Shown: one piece after another, positions 36,998 through 45,863 of the stretch
How the letters are laid out: the number at the start of each line of letters is the position of its first letter
Position numbering within the stretch: position 1 is the first letter of the stretch
DNA from: an uncultured Bacteroidales bacterium
GTDB lineage: Bacteria; Bacteroidota; Bacteroidia; Bacteroidales; UBA932
Length of the DNA: 64,000 bases
Direction of reading: 5' to 3'
Assembly (NCBI GenBank): GCA_900316045.1
Contig: ONBM01000002.1
Span: 1-64,000 of the forward strand
Notes under the pieces: model-generated
Told to the model about the DNA's origin: nothing
Databases searched by the model: none
The model's input: only the letters and a program-made list of their open reading frames with translations
Program-made: the position numbers and the translations under genes

Positions 36998-39900
36998 CTA
37001 GAAAGTAATATTTAGACCGATTGAATAGTTCTTCATCGCAGGGTAACCTTGAGGGTTAGCCGTCTCAGGATCGTAATGTCGCTGCGCAGAGTAAAGCAAC
37101 GCCACGTTATATCCGGTCAGCATGATCGTGGCTCCGGAGATGTTGAACTTCTCCAACAATGGCTTTGGAAGCGAATAGCTCAGGGTGATGTTCTTGAGGC
37201 GGAAATATGCCATATTGTCGTACCAGTAAGTGTTGTTGTGACTGTTGTAAGTCCAGTACTGGTCGGCGCGGCTCCAAGGACGAGGATTGTTGGACATATT
37301 GTTTTTTGGCGTCCAGTAATCCTTCGTCATCCATTTGAACACATTCATGCCGGTTCCTCTGTTGCCGTAAACTGCGCTGACGTAAAATGTTCCCTGCCCT
37401 TGGCCAAGGATAGAGAGAGCCCAGTTCTTCCACGAGAGGTTAACGTTGATGCCGTAGAAGAGTTCTGGCGCGTCAGTTTTGTGAAGGTATATTCTGTCAT
37501 CGCTATTGATCTTGCCATCTTTGGACACATCTTCGAAGATGAGGTCTCCAGGCTTTGCTCCCTCCCAGTGAGGATAGTTGTCAACCTCATCCTGAGTATG
37601 GAAAACACCGATAGCCTTATACACCAAGGCAGAGCCATACGGATGTCCGGTCTGCTTCTGCCATTCTACGGACTGTGCCGGCTCGTCCATGAACACGACT
37701 TTGTTTCTCGACCAGCTGAGGTTGCCGGAAATGTCCACGTTGAGGTTTCCGAACTGCTTCGTGAACCCACCTTCAACCTCGAAACCTCTGTTGTCCACCT
37801 TGCCGATGTTCTCATCCGGCAGGGTGAGGCCAGTGAAATTAGGAACTGAGGCGTTTCTGGTAATGAGAATGTCCCTGCGCTTGTTGTAGAAGAACTCGGT
37901 GTTCAGCCAGAGCATGTTTTTCAGGAACTTGGAGTCGAAGCCCCAGTTATACGTCGTCTGGGTCTCCCAAGTGATGTTCGGGTTTGCGACAACCGACTGA
38001 TAAATCCTGGTCATGACGTTCTTGTTCGCCCCGAAAGTAGGCCCAGAGGCCAATGCGAACTTGTTGACGTACTGGAACGGATCGCCAGGATCCATTCCCA
38101 TCTTTCCTGCCGTGAAGCGTAGCTTGAAGTAATCGATGGCTGAGAGGTTGTTCTTCCAGAACGGTTCCTCAGATGCACGCCAGGCAAGAAGTACTGCAGG
38201 GAAGTTGCCCCACCTCTCGTTTGAAGGGAACTTAAGGGATCCGTCGCGCCTGAATATGAACTCGAACAGATATTTCTCTTTGTAGTTGTAATTCAGACGA
38301 CCGATGAACGACTTACGGGCGTAGATTGACTCCGTGCCGGAGTTATTCTTGTCTTTCTCGCCTCCAGCATTCAGTATCTCGATGAGGTCGGAGACAAAGT
38401 ATTTCCTGAAAGCCGAGAAGTCGGAATCCAGATCGTTGTACTGCTCGTATGCAGCAAATACGTTGAAATTGTGATTCCCGAATGTCCTGCCGTAGTTGGC
38501 GCTCGCCGTGTAGGTGTATTTCTTTATGTAGTTGTTTTTTTGATTTAGCTGAGGATTGTCGTATCCGTTCTTACTAGGAATAAGCACGGCGCCTTCGTTG
38601 GTGATGTATCCATTCGATCCCTTTTTGCTGTTCGCCACATCGAGGGTGTAGAGAGTCCACGGTTTGTTGAATTCCTTATAGTTAATGTGATCGACGTCAT
38701 AATTGAAAGATCCGGAAATCGTGAGCCCTTTTATCATAGGAGGAGTAATGTCCAGTTGGAAGTTAGTCTGATCCTTGTGAGAGTCGGTTTTCCTGTAGCC
38801 GGCTGCATAAGAGGTGTTGACCACAGGGTTCACGCCGCCCTCAAACGCCGGACCAGGCTCGCCTGTCGGCCAGTAATCGGCTACGGTCGGAACGACCATG
38901 GATGCCCAGCCGAACAATTGACTCACATCAATCGTAGGGTATTTCTTCTTGGAATACAGACCGCTGTACTGGGCTGTAACCTTCACCCAGTCCTTGAGCA
39001 GCTTAACATCGAACTTGGCCCTGAAGTTATACTGCTTATAAGTGGTCGAGGAATGAGAGTAGATGCCGGACTCGTTCTTGTAGCCTCCAGATATGAAGTA
39101 GTGCATTTTCTCCGTTCCTCCGTTCACGCTCACGTTGTAGCGTTCGTTATGGGTCCAGTTCCTCACGAGAGATTTCATCCAGTTCGTGTTCGGATGCTGC
39201 CATGGATCAGCGCCACTCTCGTAGAGAGCGATGTCATCGTCGGAATACAGTCTAGCAACGCCTTCGTAGTCTTGAAGATCGCTGACATAACGTGCGTACT
39301 CAGGAGCGTTCGCCGCCTCAGGCATGATGGTCGGCTTCGAGAAACCCTGCGTATATTGCATATTCACGGTCGGCTTGTGTTCGCCTCCATTCTTGGTGGT
39401 AATAAGAATGACACCGTTTGCAGCACGAGATCCATAGATGGCCGCGGATGCGTCCTTAAGCAACGAGACGTTGGCTATGTCATTAGGATCAATCTCATAT
39501 AGACTCCTATCAGGGATTCCATCAATCACGATGAGCGGACCAAGATCAGCCTTTTTCCCGAACGAGGAACGTCCCCGGACGTTAATCTGGGCAATGTCGT
39601 TTCCAGGTTCTCCTGTGGTCTGCCTGATTTGAGTTCCGGACAACTGCCCATTCAATGCATTTGAAACATCGAACGCCGCAGACTTAGTGAGTTTCTCACC
39701 TTTAACTGAAGATATCGCCCCGGCCACAGCCTCTTTCTTCTGGGTGCCATATCCAACAAGAACCACTTCCTGCAGAGTCTCTGTGTCTTCATTCAGAACG
39801 ACGTCAATAGTCTGGCTTTCCCCGACGATGATTGTTTTCGTGATGTAGCCTATGCAAGAGACTTCCAATGTCGCGCCTTCCTGAATGCGAAGAGAGTATT

Positions 39901-40114
39901 TTCCATCGACATCCGTGACAGCACCCGTCGAAGTTCCCTTGACTAAGACGCTTGCGCCGATGACCGGCAATCCAGTTGCATCGGAAACCGTGCCTGTGAT
40001 GGTTTTCTGTTGAGCAAAAGCATTGGCAGTGCCTATCACGCAGAATAGTAGCAGCAAGGTGACGCCCTTCAATAAGACATGCCCTTGATGTCGAGCATTA
40101 TTAAATAAATTCAT
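36998..40114 (-). CDS. SusC-family TonB-dependent outer-membrane transporter (PUL 2)
   Basis: A 1038-residue transporter: signal peptide (to about 34, AFAQQ), carboxypeptidase-regulatory-like domain (about 36-115), plug from VVLVGYGTQKKEAVAGAIS, and SusC signature DASAAIYGSRAANGVILIT. The barrel ends YSIGLNITF. First gene of susC-susD-dehydrogenase-isomerase. No exact -7 element was found in its upstream region. Confidence 0.96.
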   Translation of the reverse strand: MNLFNNARHQGHVLLKGVTLLLLFCVIGTANAFAQQKTITGTVSDATGLPVIGASVLVKGTSTGAVTDVDGKYSLRIQEGATLEVSCIGYITKTIIVGESQTIDVVLNEDTETLQEVVLVGYGTQKKEAVAGAISSVKGEKLTKSAAFDVSNALNGQLSGTQIRQTTGEPGNDIAQINVRGRSSFGKKADLGPLIVIDGIPDRSLYEIDPNDIANVSLLKDASAAIYGSRAANGVILITTKNGGEHKPTVNMQYTQGFSKPTIMPEAANAPEYARYVSDLQDYEGVARLYSDDDIALYESGADPWQHPNTNWMKSLVRNWTHNERYNVSVNGGTEKMHYFISGGYKNESGIYSHSSTTYKQYNFRAKFDVKLLKDWVKVTAQYSGLYSKKKYPTIDVSQLFGWASMVVPTVADYWPTGEPGPAFEGGVNPVVNTSYAAGYRKTDSHKDQTNFQLDITPPMIKGLTISGSFNYDVDHINYKEFNKPWTLYTLDVANSKKGSNGYITNEGAVLIPSKNGYDNPQLNQKNNYIKKYTYTASANYGRTFGNHNFNVFAAYEQYNDLDSDFSAFRKYFVSDLIEILNAGGEKDKNNSGTESIYARKSFIGRLNYNYKEKYLFEFIFRRDGSLKFPSNERWGNFPAVLLAWRASEEPFWKNNLSAIDYFKLRFTAGKMGMDPGDPFQYVNKFALASGPTFGANKNVMTRIYQSVVANPNITWETQTTYNWGFDSKFLKNMLWLNTEFFYNKRRDILITRNASVPNFTGLTLPDENIGKVDNRGFEVEGGFTKQFGNLNVDISGNLSWSRNKVVFMDEPAQSVEWQKQTGHPYGSALVYKAIGVFHTQDEVDNYPHWEGAKPGDLIFEDVSKDGKINSDDRIYLHKTDAPELFYGINVNLSWKNWALSILGQGQGTFYVSAVYGNRGTGMNVFKWMTKDYWTPKNNMSNNPRPWSRADQYWTYNSHNNTYWYDNMAYFRLKNITLSYSLPKPLLEKFNISGATIMLTGYNVALLYSAQRHYDPETANPQGYPAMKNYSIGLNITF

Positions 40115-40786
40115 AAGATTTAGTGTTATTAATTTGGGATAGCAATTTAAGAATATTCAAAATAACATGCAATATTGTCCTGCCCTCTTTTCAAAATCCA
40201 CCACATGGAGATCATTGTCTTATTTGCATGAACGAAAAAAACGACAAGGGATGACGTGGTGTGTCGTTCGGGATGAAGTAGAGAGTCGTTCAGGATGATG
40301 GAGCGAGATTTCGCAAAGTGCTGTCGGAGTATGTCCTTCCGGGGGGTCTGCAAATGGGGGGCGGTCGACAACGTGCCTCTTGGGATGCCTCGATGTCGAG
40401 ACATGCCCTTCCCTGCGCACTTCTGTGCAGCCTGCCTCGACGGCGTTTTGCGAGTCACTTTTTCCGAACGGTTTATACGTATGCAATTCTTTATTGCTTC
40501 AGCATCGACAAGGTTTGGTGAAATCTTGAAGAGAGGTTGTGATTATTCACAATCGAAGGCAACGGTGACATTCATTATAAGTGCCGAGAGCACATATTCC
40601 CATTGCCAACCCCCGTTCTGGAAACCGGGTGTGCGACGCAGTCCTTCATTACAAGCCAGCCGGTGGCACTATACCCTTGCCGATAAATGTAATTCTCTCG
40701 CTCTTCTGGGCGAGGGCATGGATGAATCCTTTGTGACCACAGCGACCACAGCCTCGCCAACTGCCTTCATGACAGCAGGCCAGTCA
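40115..40786. other. 672-base intergenic stretch without a credible gene
   Basis: It should hold the PUL 2 promoter, but no exact TAnnTTTG is visible. Contents: two imperfect 22-base direct repeats beginning GTCGTTC (40263 and 40285) that resemble the CGTTCAGGATGA elements common in intergenic DNA, GC-rich small palindromes around 40390-40450, and a relic of the isomerase gene at the right edge. A plus-strand open frame at 40295-40798 is not protein-like. Confidence 0.5.
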
Positions 40787-40789
40787 TCA
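40752..40789 (-). pseudogene. relic of the TIM-barrel isomerase gene
   Basis: Thirty-eight bases match 32813-32850 at 36 positions, in the same orientation, encoding DDWPAVMKAVGE. It overlaps the stop codon of the next gene (40787-40789) by three bases. Coding homology does not extend clearly beyond it. Confidence 0.75.
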
Positions 40790-41380
40790 GAAATTTAGCG
40801 CAATACCGAAGCCCTTCGAAGATGTGCTGATATATGGTTGACGACGAGACCCATGAAGACGACCATTATAGTCATCTGCGATCCATTCCAGTCTCTTCTT
40901 TCCGATGACTAGCAATGGAATACCAACGTCAATGCATGTGCTTCCAGCCAATCCAGCAAGTAGTCCCGCGGAATACAGGCCATAATCGTAGTATTCGCCA
41001 TCGTCATATTCCATGGAGTTCAAGCCCGCTATCATCATCACAATCCCAGCGACTGCGACAGGAGCTCCGATCCAGACTAGGGTCTTTCCGCTACGTAGCT
41101 GCTTGCGTGCGCCTACGTAAGTGTCTTCGTAAATCTGATTCCCTATATAGAAACGAATGTCTTCTGGTTTTATTACGTTCCCTTCGGAATCGACCAAGTC
41201 ACCTCCACGGTATCTTATCTGGCCGGGGACGATGTTCGGCTCGGAACCTTGTCGGGACAACATTTCCGCGGCCGCAGAAGGATTGGAATATGCTGTAGGG
41301 ATGATCTGGGCAGATACGTTCGTGGCTGAGAAAGCAAATATGCCAGCAAAGATTGATAAAATAAAGTTGAGTTTAGACAT
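40787..41380 (-). CDS. exported membrane-associated protein of unknown function
   Basis: A 197-residue protein from MSKLNFILSIFAG. Signal peptide ending near NVSAQ; a soluble segment with SRQGSEPNIVPGQIRYRGGDLVDSEG-type text; then two hydrophobic stretches (TLVWIGAPVAVAGIVMMIAGL and LLAGLAGSTCIDVGIPLLVIG); and an aromatic end GIALNF like an outer-membrane protein. The frame opens 7 codons earlier, but this ATG starts the signal peptide. Not recognised as a named family. Its stop codon lies inside the isomerase relic, so the present 3' end may itself come from that rearrangement. Confidence 0.7.
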   Translation of the reverse strand: MSKLNFILSIFAGIFAFSATNVSAQIIPTAYSNPSAAAEMLSRQGSEPNIVPGQIRYRGGDLVDSEGNVIKPEDIRFYIGNQIYEDTYVGARKQLRSGKTLVWIGAPVAVAGIVMMIAGLNSMEYDDGEYYDYGLYSAGLLAGLAGSTCIDVGIPLLVIGKKRLEWIADDYNGRLHGSRRQPYISTSSKGFGIALNF

Positions 41381-41409
41381 TTGAGAAAAAATTGTTGTCA
41401 ATACTGCCT

Positions 41410-41417
41410 CAAAGATA
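41410..41417 (-). promoter_or_regulatory. -7 promoter element of the 41 kb membrane-protein gene
   Basis: TATCTTTG on the minus strand, 29 bases before the chosen ATG at 41380. This also supports that start. Confidence 0.5.
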
Positions 41418-41544
41418 GATAATATTTATCGATTCAGCATAAAAATGCTACTTTTTAACCAACAATCCTCGCGCATGAAAAAGGTGGCTAATCAGTCAGA
41501 TTGACTCATTAGTCACCCAGCAAGTAATTATAATCCGAGATTTT

Positions 41545-42642
41545 TTACCTGAACAGGCTCATGATATACACGCAGGCGCGGGCGGCGTGCATCGGATATT
41601 TCCTGAACGCATTGGCATTCGCGCTGTCGGATAAATGAGCCTTGATGTAAGCCCAGAGCGAAAACGCATTATCTGCTCCTTCAGCGAAGCACTGATATTT
41701 CCATCCACACAGATTAGCGATTACAGCTTCCGCCTGAACATAAGGAACCATAGTTGTGTACAACTTGCCATCTGCATCAATGCCAAAAGCAACGTGCCCG
41801 TCTGCCTGCTGCCCTTCCATGCCATACATCAGCAGCCTTGTGGTTGGATCCTTCACCATATTCACGACATCCATGTCCTCGGTAGCATATGCGGCATCAA
41901 GCAACGCCCACGATGCCTCAAGATCAAGACCATACTGAATTCCCATATTGAGATTATTCCAGTCTTTATCCATTTTTGGAACCATGTGGCCTGTCCTAAC
42001 ATCATAGAACTTGTCTGTAATTACAGTGAGCAGAGCAGTAAGGTCGTACCTCAGGGCCTCGTCTTTCCAAACCCGGTAAAGCGTAGAGAGACCCTCGGCA
42101 AGATACACGTGAGCAACTGCATCTTTTGTGGCATCTTTCTTCTCGAACTCTCTCGAGAGCTTAAAATAATAACCGCCTTTTTCCTCGTCCCTGAATTCCT
42201 TCCTGACGATTTTATAAAGGTTGACGGCCGATTTCAGCGCCTCATCATCCTTAGTCGCGGCGTAGAATTCGCTAAGAGCATATATTGATAAAGCTTGATT
42301 GGCAAGGGTGCAGTCGGTGTCAACCCTTTCGCCATTTTTATCGACTGTGGAATAGACTCCTCCGAATTTATGATCGATGAAATTCTTCAAGAAATAGTCA
42401 TTAGCGTTGATCGCTGGCATGAGATATTCCTTCTTCTTGAAAAGCCTGTAAGCCGTAGAATAAGCCCATAGGATCCTTGCATTCAGCTGAAGGCTCCGGG
42501 GAGCCTCCCTATCTGGCTCGCCGTCAGATCCGAGATCGCCGAAAAATCCACCCTGAGGGTCCTGCATCACGGACCAGAATTTAAGAATATCCCACTGAAG
42601 GACTTCTTTCGCTTCTTTGATAAGATTATCTGTTCTAATCAT
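41545..42642 (-). CDS. AGE-family 2-epimerase (cellobiose 2-epimerase / N-acylglucosamine 2-epimerase type)
   Basis: A 365-residue (alpha/alpha)6-barrel protein without a signal peptide, thus cytoplasmic. The start MIRTDNLIKEAKEVLQWDIL and REAPRSLQLNARILWAYSTAYR match cellobiose 2-epimerases, as do ANQALSIYALSEFYAAT and GLDLEASWALLDAAYATED. The WWPQAE stretch common in cellobiose epimerases is changed to VPYVQAE, so substrate specificity may differ. The upstream part of the frame overlaps the DUF1080 gene and is not used. It is second in an operon with DUF1080 (13 bases apart). Likely epimerises or isomerises a sugar released by the nearby glycan systems. Confidence 0.82.
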   Translation of the reverse strand: MIRTDNLIKEAKEVLQWDILKFWSVMQDPQGGFFGDLGSDGEPDREAPRSLQLNARILWAYSTAYRLFKKKEYLMPAINANDYFLKNFIDHKFGGVYSTVDKNGERVDTDCTLANQALSIYALSEFYAATKDDEALKSAVNLYKIVRKEFRDEEKGGYYFKLSREFEKKDATKDAVAHVYLAEGLSTLYRVWKDEALRYDLTALLTVITDKFYDVRTGHMVPKMDKDWNNLNMGIQYGLDLEASWALLDAAYATEDMDVVNMVKDPTTRLLMYGMEGQQADGHVAFGIDADGKLYTTMVPYVQAEAVIANLCGWKYQCFAEGADNAFSLWAYIKAHLSDSANANAFRKYPMHAARACVYIMSLFR

Positions 42643-42655
42643 ATAATATGATATA

Positions 42656-43942
42656 TTACAATGTCTTAACATGAATATTACGCCAGCGCACCTTAATGCC
42701 GCCACCATCGTGAATCTGCAGCGCGATCCGGCCATGGCCTGCGCCAATCTTAGCATCGTGAATGTCCGTCATAGGCTCGCCATTAAGCCAAGACTGCAGA
42801 TGATCCCCCTCCAGACGGATGCGCATAGCGTTCCATTGGCCCTCTTTAAGAATGTTTTCTTTCTCGTCTGGAATTTGATAGAGCCAGCCGCGGCCGTATG
42901 ACTCATAAACTCCGCCAGTATCGTTGCCCTTTGGTGCAACCTCAACCTGCCAGCCATGAACTGTGGTGCCATCAACAGTAGAGCGGATGAACACGCCAGA
43001 ATTCCCATTTGCCTCTTGCTTGAACTCGAGCGTCAGGTCGAAATCGTCATAATAGTCTTCTGTAGCAAAATAGCCGTACTGCTTATCAGGACCGCTCTCG
43101 CAAACGAGGTAGCAGCTATCGTCCACATACCAAAGCTCCGTGCCGTAATTAATCCACCCGGTAAGATCCTTCCCATTGAAAAGATCTTTTTCTACAGGCT
43201 TTGAAGGCAGTTCCTTTATCTTAATGTTACGAAACCATGCAGGATATCCGTGATCCTGGAGGCAGATATGACCCTTCGGCGACATGCCATATTCAGGAGC
43301 ATCCTTCCACTTGCCGCTCTCTTTGCGCTGGCGCCAGTCCGGGGTCCAGGCATCGAACTCGACTGTCACCTTGCCATTCAAAAGATAAGTTACATGACCA
43401 TTATCGAATATAATCTCGGACTGATTCCATTGCCCAGCAGGCTTCATATTCCTAGCCTCCAGATCTGGAACATACATGGCATAATCAACTCCGCAGCGCT
43501 GCCAGTCTTCCAGCTGATAGCCGTCGTTCATCTCAGCAAAATTATCATCATCTATTAGCTGGTATTCAGGCCCCGTGATGTAAGGAACCTTGAAATCCGG
43601 ACGCTCCACCACATGATAAAGCATTCCGCTGTTGCCGCCTTTGCTGATCTTCCATTCCCATTTAAGATCGAAGTTAGCATATTCTTTATCAGTCACTATG
43701 TAACCGCTGGCATCGCCGCCTTGGCCTTCTGCCTCTATGGCGCCATCAACGACAGTCCATGGTCCAGTAAGTTCTGTTCCGTTATAATCCCTCCATCCGC
43801 TAAGTGTCTGGCCGTCAAACAACAACTGCCATCCATCTTGCTGTTCTTGAGCTGTCAGCTCATTTGGCTTTTGCCCGCCACAAGACACGAAAGCCACGGC
43901 TGCAGCAGCCATGGCCCCTAAAATAATAAACGACTTTTTCAT
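42656..43942 (-). CDS. two-domain DUF1080 (3-keto-disaccharide hydrolase-like) lipoprotein
   Basis: A 428-residue protein with signal peptide and lipobox VAFVSC (Cys about 22), then two DUF1080 jelly-roll domains. Domain 1 (about 30-220) reads DGWQLLFDGQTLSGWRDYNG. Domain 2 (about 240-428) reads KDLFNGKDLTGWINYG and ends GRIALQIHDGGGIKVRWRNI. DUF1080 proteins act on 3-keto-glycosides or serve as concanavalin-like binding/lyase folds. It is first in a two-gene operon with the epimerase and has a strong promoter. It lies just upstream of PUL 2 on the same strand. Confidence 0.9.
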   Translation of the reverse strand: MKKSFIILGAMAAAAVAFVSCGGQKPNELTAQEQQDGWQLLFDGQTLSGWRDYNGTELTGPWTVVDGAIEAEGQGGDASGYIVTDKEYANFDLKWEWKISKGGNSGMLYHVVERPDFKVPYITGPEYQLIDDDNFAEMNDGYQLEDWQRCGVDYAMYVPDLEARNMKPAGQWNQSEIIFDNGHVTYLLNGKVTVEFDAWTPDWRQRKESGKWKDAPEYGMSPKGHICLQDHGYPAWFRNIKIKELPSKPVEKDLFNGKDLTGWINYGTELWYVDDSCYLVCESGPDKQYGYFATEDYYDDFDLTLEFKQEANGNSGVFIRSTVDGTTVHGWQVEVAPKGNDTGGVYESYGRGWLYQIPDEKENILKEGQWNAMRIRLEGDHLQSWLNGEPMTDIHDAKIGAGHGRIALQIHDGGGIKVRWRNIHVKTL

Positions 43943-44020
43943 ATTGAGCATGGTATTAAAAAATTTTGGTCATTAATCGATATTAAGGCCCCTAGCCTTA
44001 ACTAAGAGACCCAATCATCA

Positions 44021-44050
44021 CAAATATAGTCAGATTTTGTCATAAAACAA
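44021..44050 (-). promoter_or_regulatory. promoter of the DUF1080-epimerase operon
   Basis: On the minus strand TTG (44048-44050) and TATATTTG (44021-44028) are 19 bases apart, an ideal Bacteroidota promoter. The leader to the DUF1080 ATG at 43942 would be about 70 bases. Confidence 0.78.
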
Positions 44051-44085
44051 CGAGGAGAATGCAATGAAAGCTTCGACTTTTTAAG

Positions 44086-44093
44086 TATTTTTG
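44086..44093 (+). promoter_or_regulatory. -7 promoter element of the M24 peptidase gene
   Basis: TATTTTTG, 23 bases upstream of the ATG at 44117, in the divergent space with the DUF1080 operon. No -33 element is clear. Confidence 0.5.
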
Positions 44094-44116
44094 TGAGAAT
44101 ATGAAATATTCTGATT

Positions 44117-45559
44117 ATGTTTAATAAAAGCGTTTACACTGCAAGACGCCAGAGGCTCATTGAGCTGATGGCCCGGACGGCGCCTCAAGGCAGCCGCGGA
44201 ATCGGTATTTTCATTGGCAACGGAGAGGCTGCGGCCCAGTACAGAGACAATGCCTACAAATTCCGCCAAGATTCTTCGTGGCTCTATTTCTTCGGAATAG
44301 ATGCCCCAGGCTACGCCGCAGTGATGGATTTCGATAGCGGAGACGTAAAAATCTATGCCGACGACGTGGAGATAGGCGACATAATCTGGATGGGGCCTCA
44401 GCCGTCAGTGGCATCAATCGCCGAAGGAGCCGGCGTGCACGTGACAGCTCCATTCTCAGCCCTCAAGGAAGATGTAGGCAAAGCCCGTTCACAACACAGG
44501 AAATGCCATTATCTACCGCTTAGCCGGTGGTACAATACCATGCTCATTGAAACGCTAATGGGTCTCGGACCTGGCGACCTTGGAAAGGCAAAGGAAGATG
44601 GCGCCACGGAGGGCAGGGCACCTTCGCTGGAGCTGACTAAAGCAGTGATAGAGCTCAGGCTCATTAAAGAAGATTGCGAAATCGCAGAAATGGATGATGC
44701 CGGCGCTCTCGGGCAGGAAATGCACACCGTGGCTCGCAACAGCATAAAAATCGGGACGATAGAGCAGGAAATCGTCGGCAAGATGGATGGCGTGACACTC
44801 AGCAAGGGCTGGGGCGTTTCATTTCCGACAATCCTCACGCAGCACGGCGAAACGCTTCACAATCACCTGCACGACAAGGTAATAGAGCCAGGAAAGCTGA
44901 TGGTGATAGATGCCGGCGCAGAGAACAACAGTCACTATGCATCAGATTTCACCAGGACCTATCCTACCAGTGGAAAGTTCACTCAGAAGCAAAGGGACGT
45001 CTACCAGATCGTATGCGACTGCAATGAATATGCTTTCAAGCTCACTAAGCCAGGGATAGCGTACAGAGATGTCCATCTGGCCGTTTCTAAACTGATGCTG
45101 GAAGGTCTGAGCCAGCTCGGCCTTGTCCATGGGAATCTTGACGACATGGTTGCCGAGGGCGTAGCGGGAATGTTCCAGCCACATGGCCTTGGACATAACA
45201 TTGGACTGGACGTGCACGACATGGAGGATCTTGGAGAGGATCTGGTGGGCTACGATCCGGATCAGCGGCGTTCTCCTCAGCTGGGTCTTGGGAACCTTAG
45301 AATGGCCCGCGTGCTGAAGCCTGGACATTTCATTTCCGATGAGCCTGGGATATATTTCATTCCTGCGCTGATAGAGAAATGGAAGAGCGAAGGCACCTGC
45401 AAGGACTTCCTCAATTTCGACAAGCTTAAAGAATATTACGACTTCGGAGGCATCCGCCTGGAGGATGATGTTCTCGTAACCATTGATGGAGCCCGCCACA
45501 CTGGCCCTAACCGACTGCCGATTCAGCCAGACGACGTAGAGACCGCAATGCAAGGATAA
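44117..45559 (+). CDS. pepP: Xaa-Pro aminopeptidase (M24 family)
   Basis: Removes N-terminal residues before proline. A 480-residue cytoplasmic enzyme with an N-terminal AMP_N domain (about 1-150, GIGIFIGNGEAAAQYRDNAY) and the pita-bread metallopeptidase domain. Metal ligands are visible in VIDAGAENNSHYASDFTRTYP (two Asp), the His in HGLGHNIGLDVHDM, the Glu in SDEPGIYFIP and the Glu in GIRLEDDVLVT. Length fits PepP-like enzymes. Followed by a good terminator. Confidence 0.94.
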   Translation: MFNKSVYTARRQRLIELMARTAPQGSRGIGIFIGNGEAAAQYRDNAYKFRQDSSWLYFFGIDAPGYAAVMDFDSGDVKIYADDVEIGDIIWMGPQPSVASIAEGAGVHVTAPFSALKEDVGKARSQHRKCHYLPLSRWYNTMLIETLMGLGPGDLGKAKEDGATEGRAPSLELTKAVIELRLIKEDCEIAEMDDAGALGQEMHTVARNSIKIGTIEQEIVGKMDGVTLSKGWGVSFPTILTQHGETLHNHLHDKVIEPGKLMVIDAGAENNSHYASDFTRTYPTSGKFTQKQRDVYQIVCDCNEYAFKLTKPGIAYRDVHLAVSKLMLEGLSQLGLVHGNLDDMVAEGVAGMFQPHGLGHNIGLDVHDMEDLGEDLVGYDPDQRRSPQLGLGNLRMARVLKPGHFISDEPGIYFIPALIEKWKSEGTCKDFLNFDKLKEYYDFGGIRLEDDVLVTIDGARHTGPNRLPIQPDDVETAMQG

Positions 45560-45593
45560 ATCACTCCTTCACGGACGATCTAAAATTTAAATT

Positions 45594-45629
45594 CCAGGGC
45601 GGACCTCTCGGCCGGCTCTGGAGTTTTTT
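45594..45629 (+). terminator. rho-independent terminator after pepP
   Basis: CCAGGGC (45594-45600) pairs with GCTCTGG (45615-45621), one wobble pair, followed by AG and six T. It starts 35 bases after the pepP stop. Confidence 0.8.
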
Positions 45630-45836
45630 GCTTACGTTAACGATCTCTTTTCAAGACCATGTGACTTCTTACTGATTCATAATCAATAACACTGCGACAA
45701 AGGTAATCTCGTCTCGAATGGCCTGCAATACCATGAAATTATGATTTTGGGCTTTGTCATCATTTCTAGGTATCAGCGAAGCAGCGCGGCGGCATATTCA
45801 TAATAAATAAGGATAAGCGAGCTGGGCATTTTTTGC
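45630..45836. other. non-coding stretch before the hemerythrin regulator
   Basis: Between the pepP terminator and the -7 element at 45837 I see no gene, only A/T-rich unstructured sequence with one CATATTCA octamer near 45794. Confidence 0.4.
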
Positions 45837-45844
45837 TACATTTG
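45837..45844 (+). promoter_or_regulatory. -7 promoter element of the hemerythrin-LuxR gene
   Basis: TACATTTG, 19 bases before the ATG at 45864. Confidence 0.52.
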
Positions 45845-45863
45845 CCTAATAATTTCATAATCA

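Noticed and set aside
40295-40798. 167-codon plus-strand frame
   Set aside because: Composition is not protein-like (many Cys, Met, Arg clusters) and its end is antisense to the isomerase relic.
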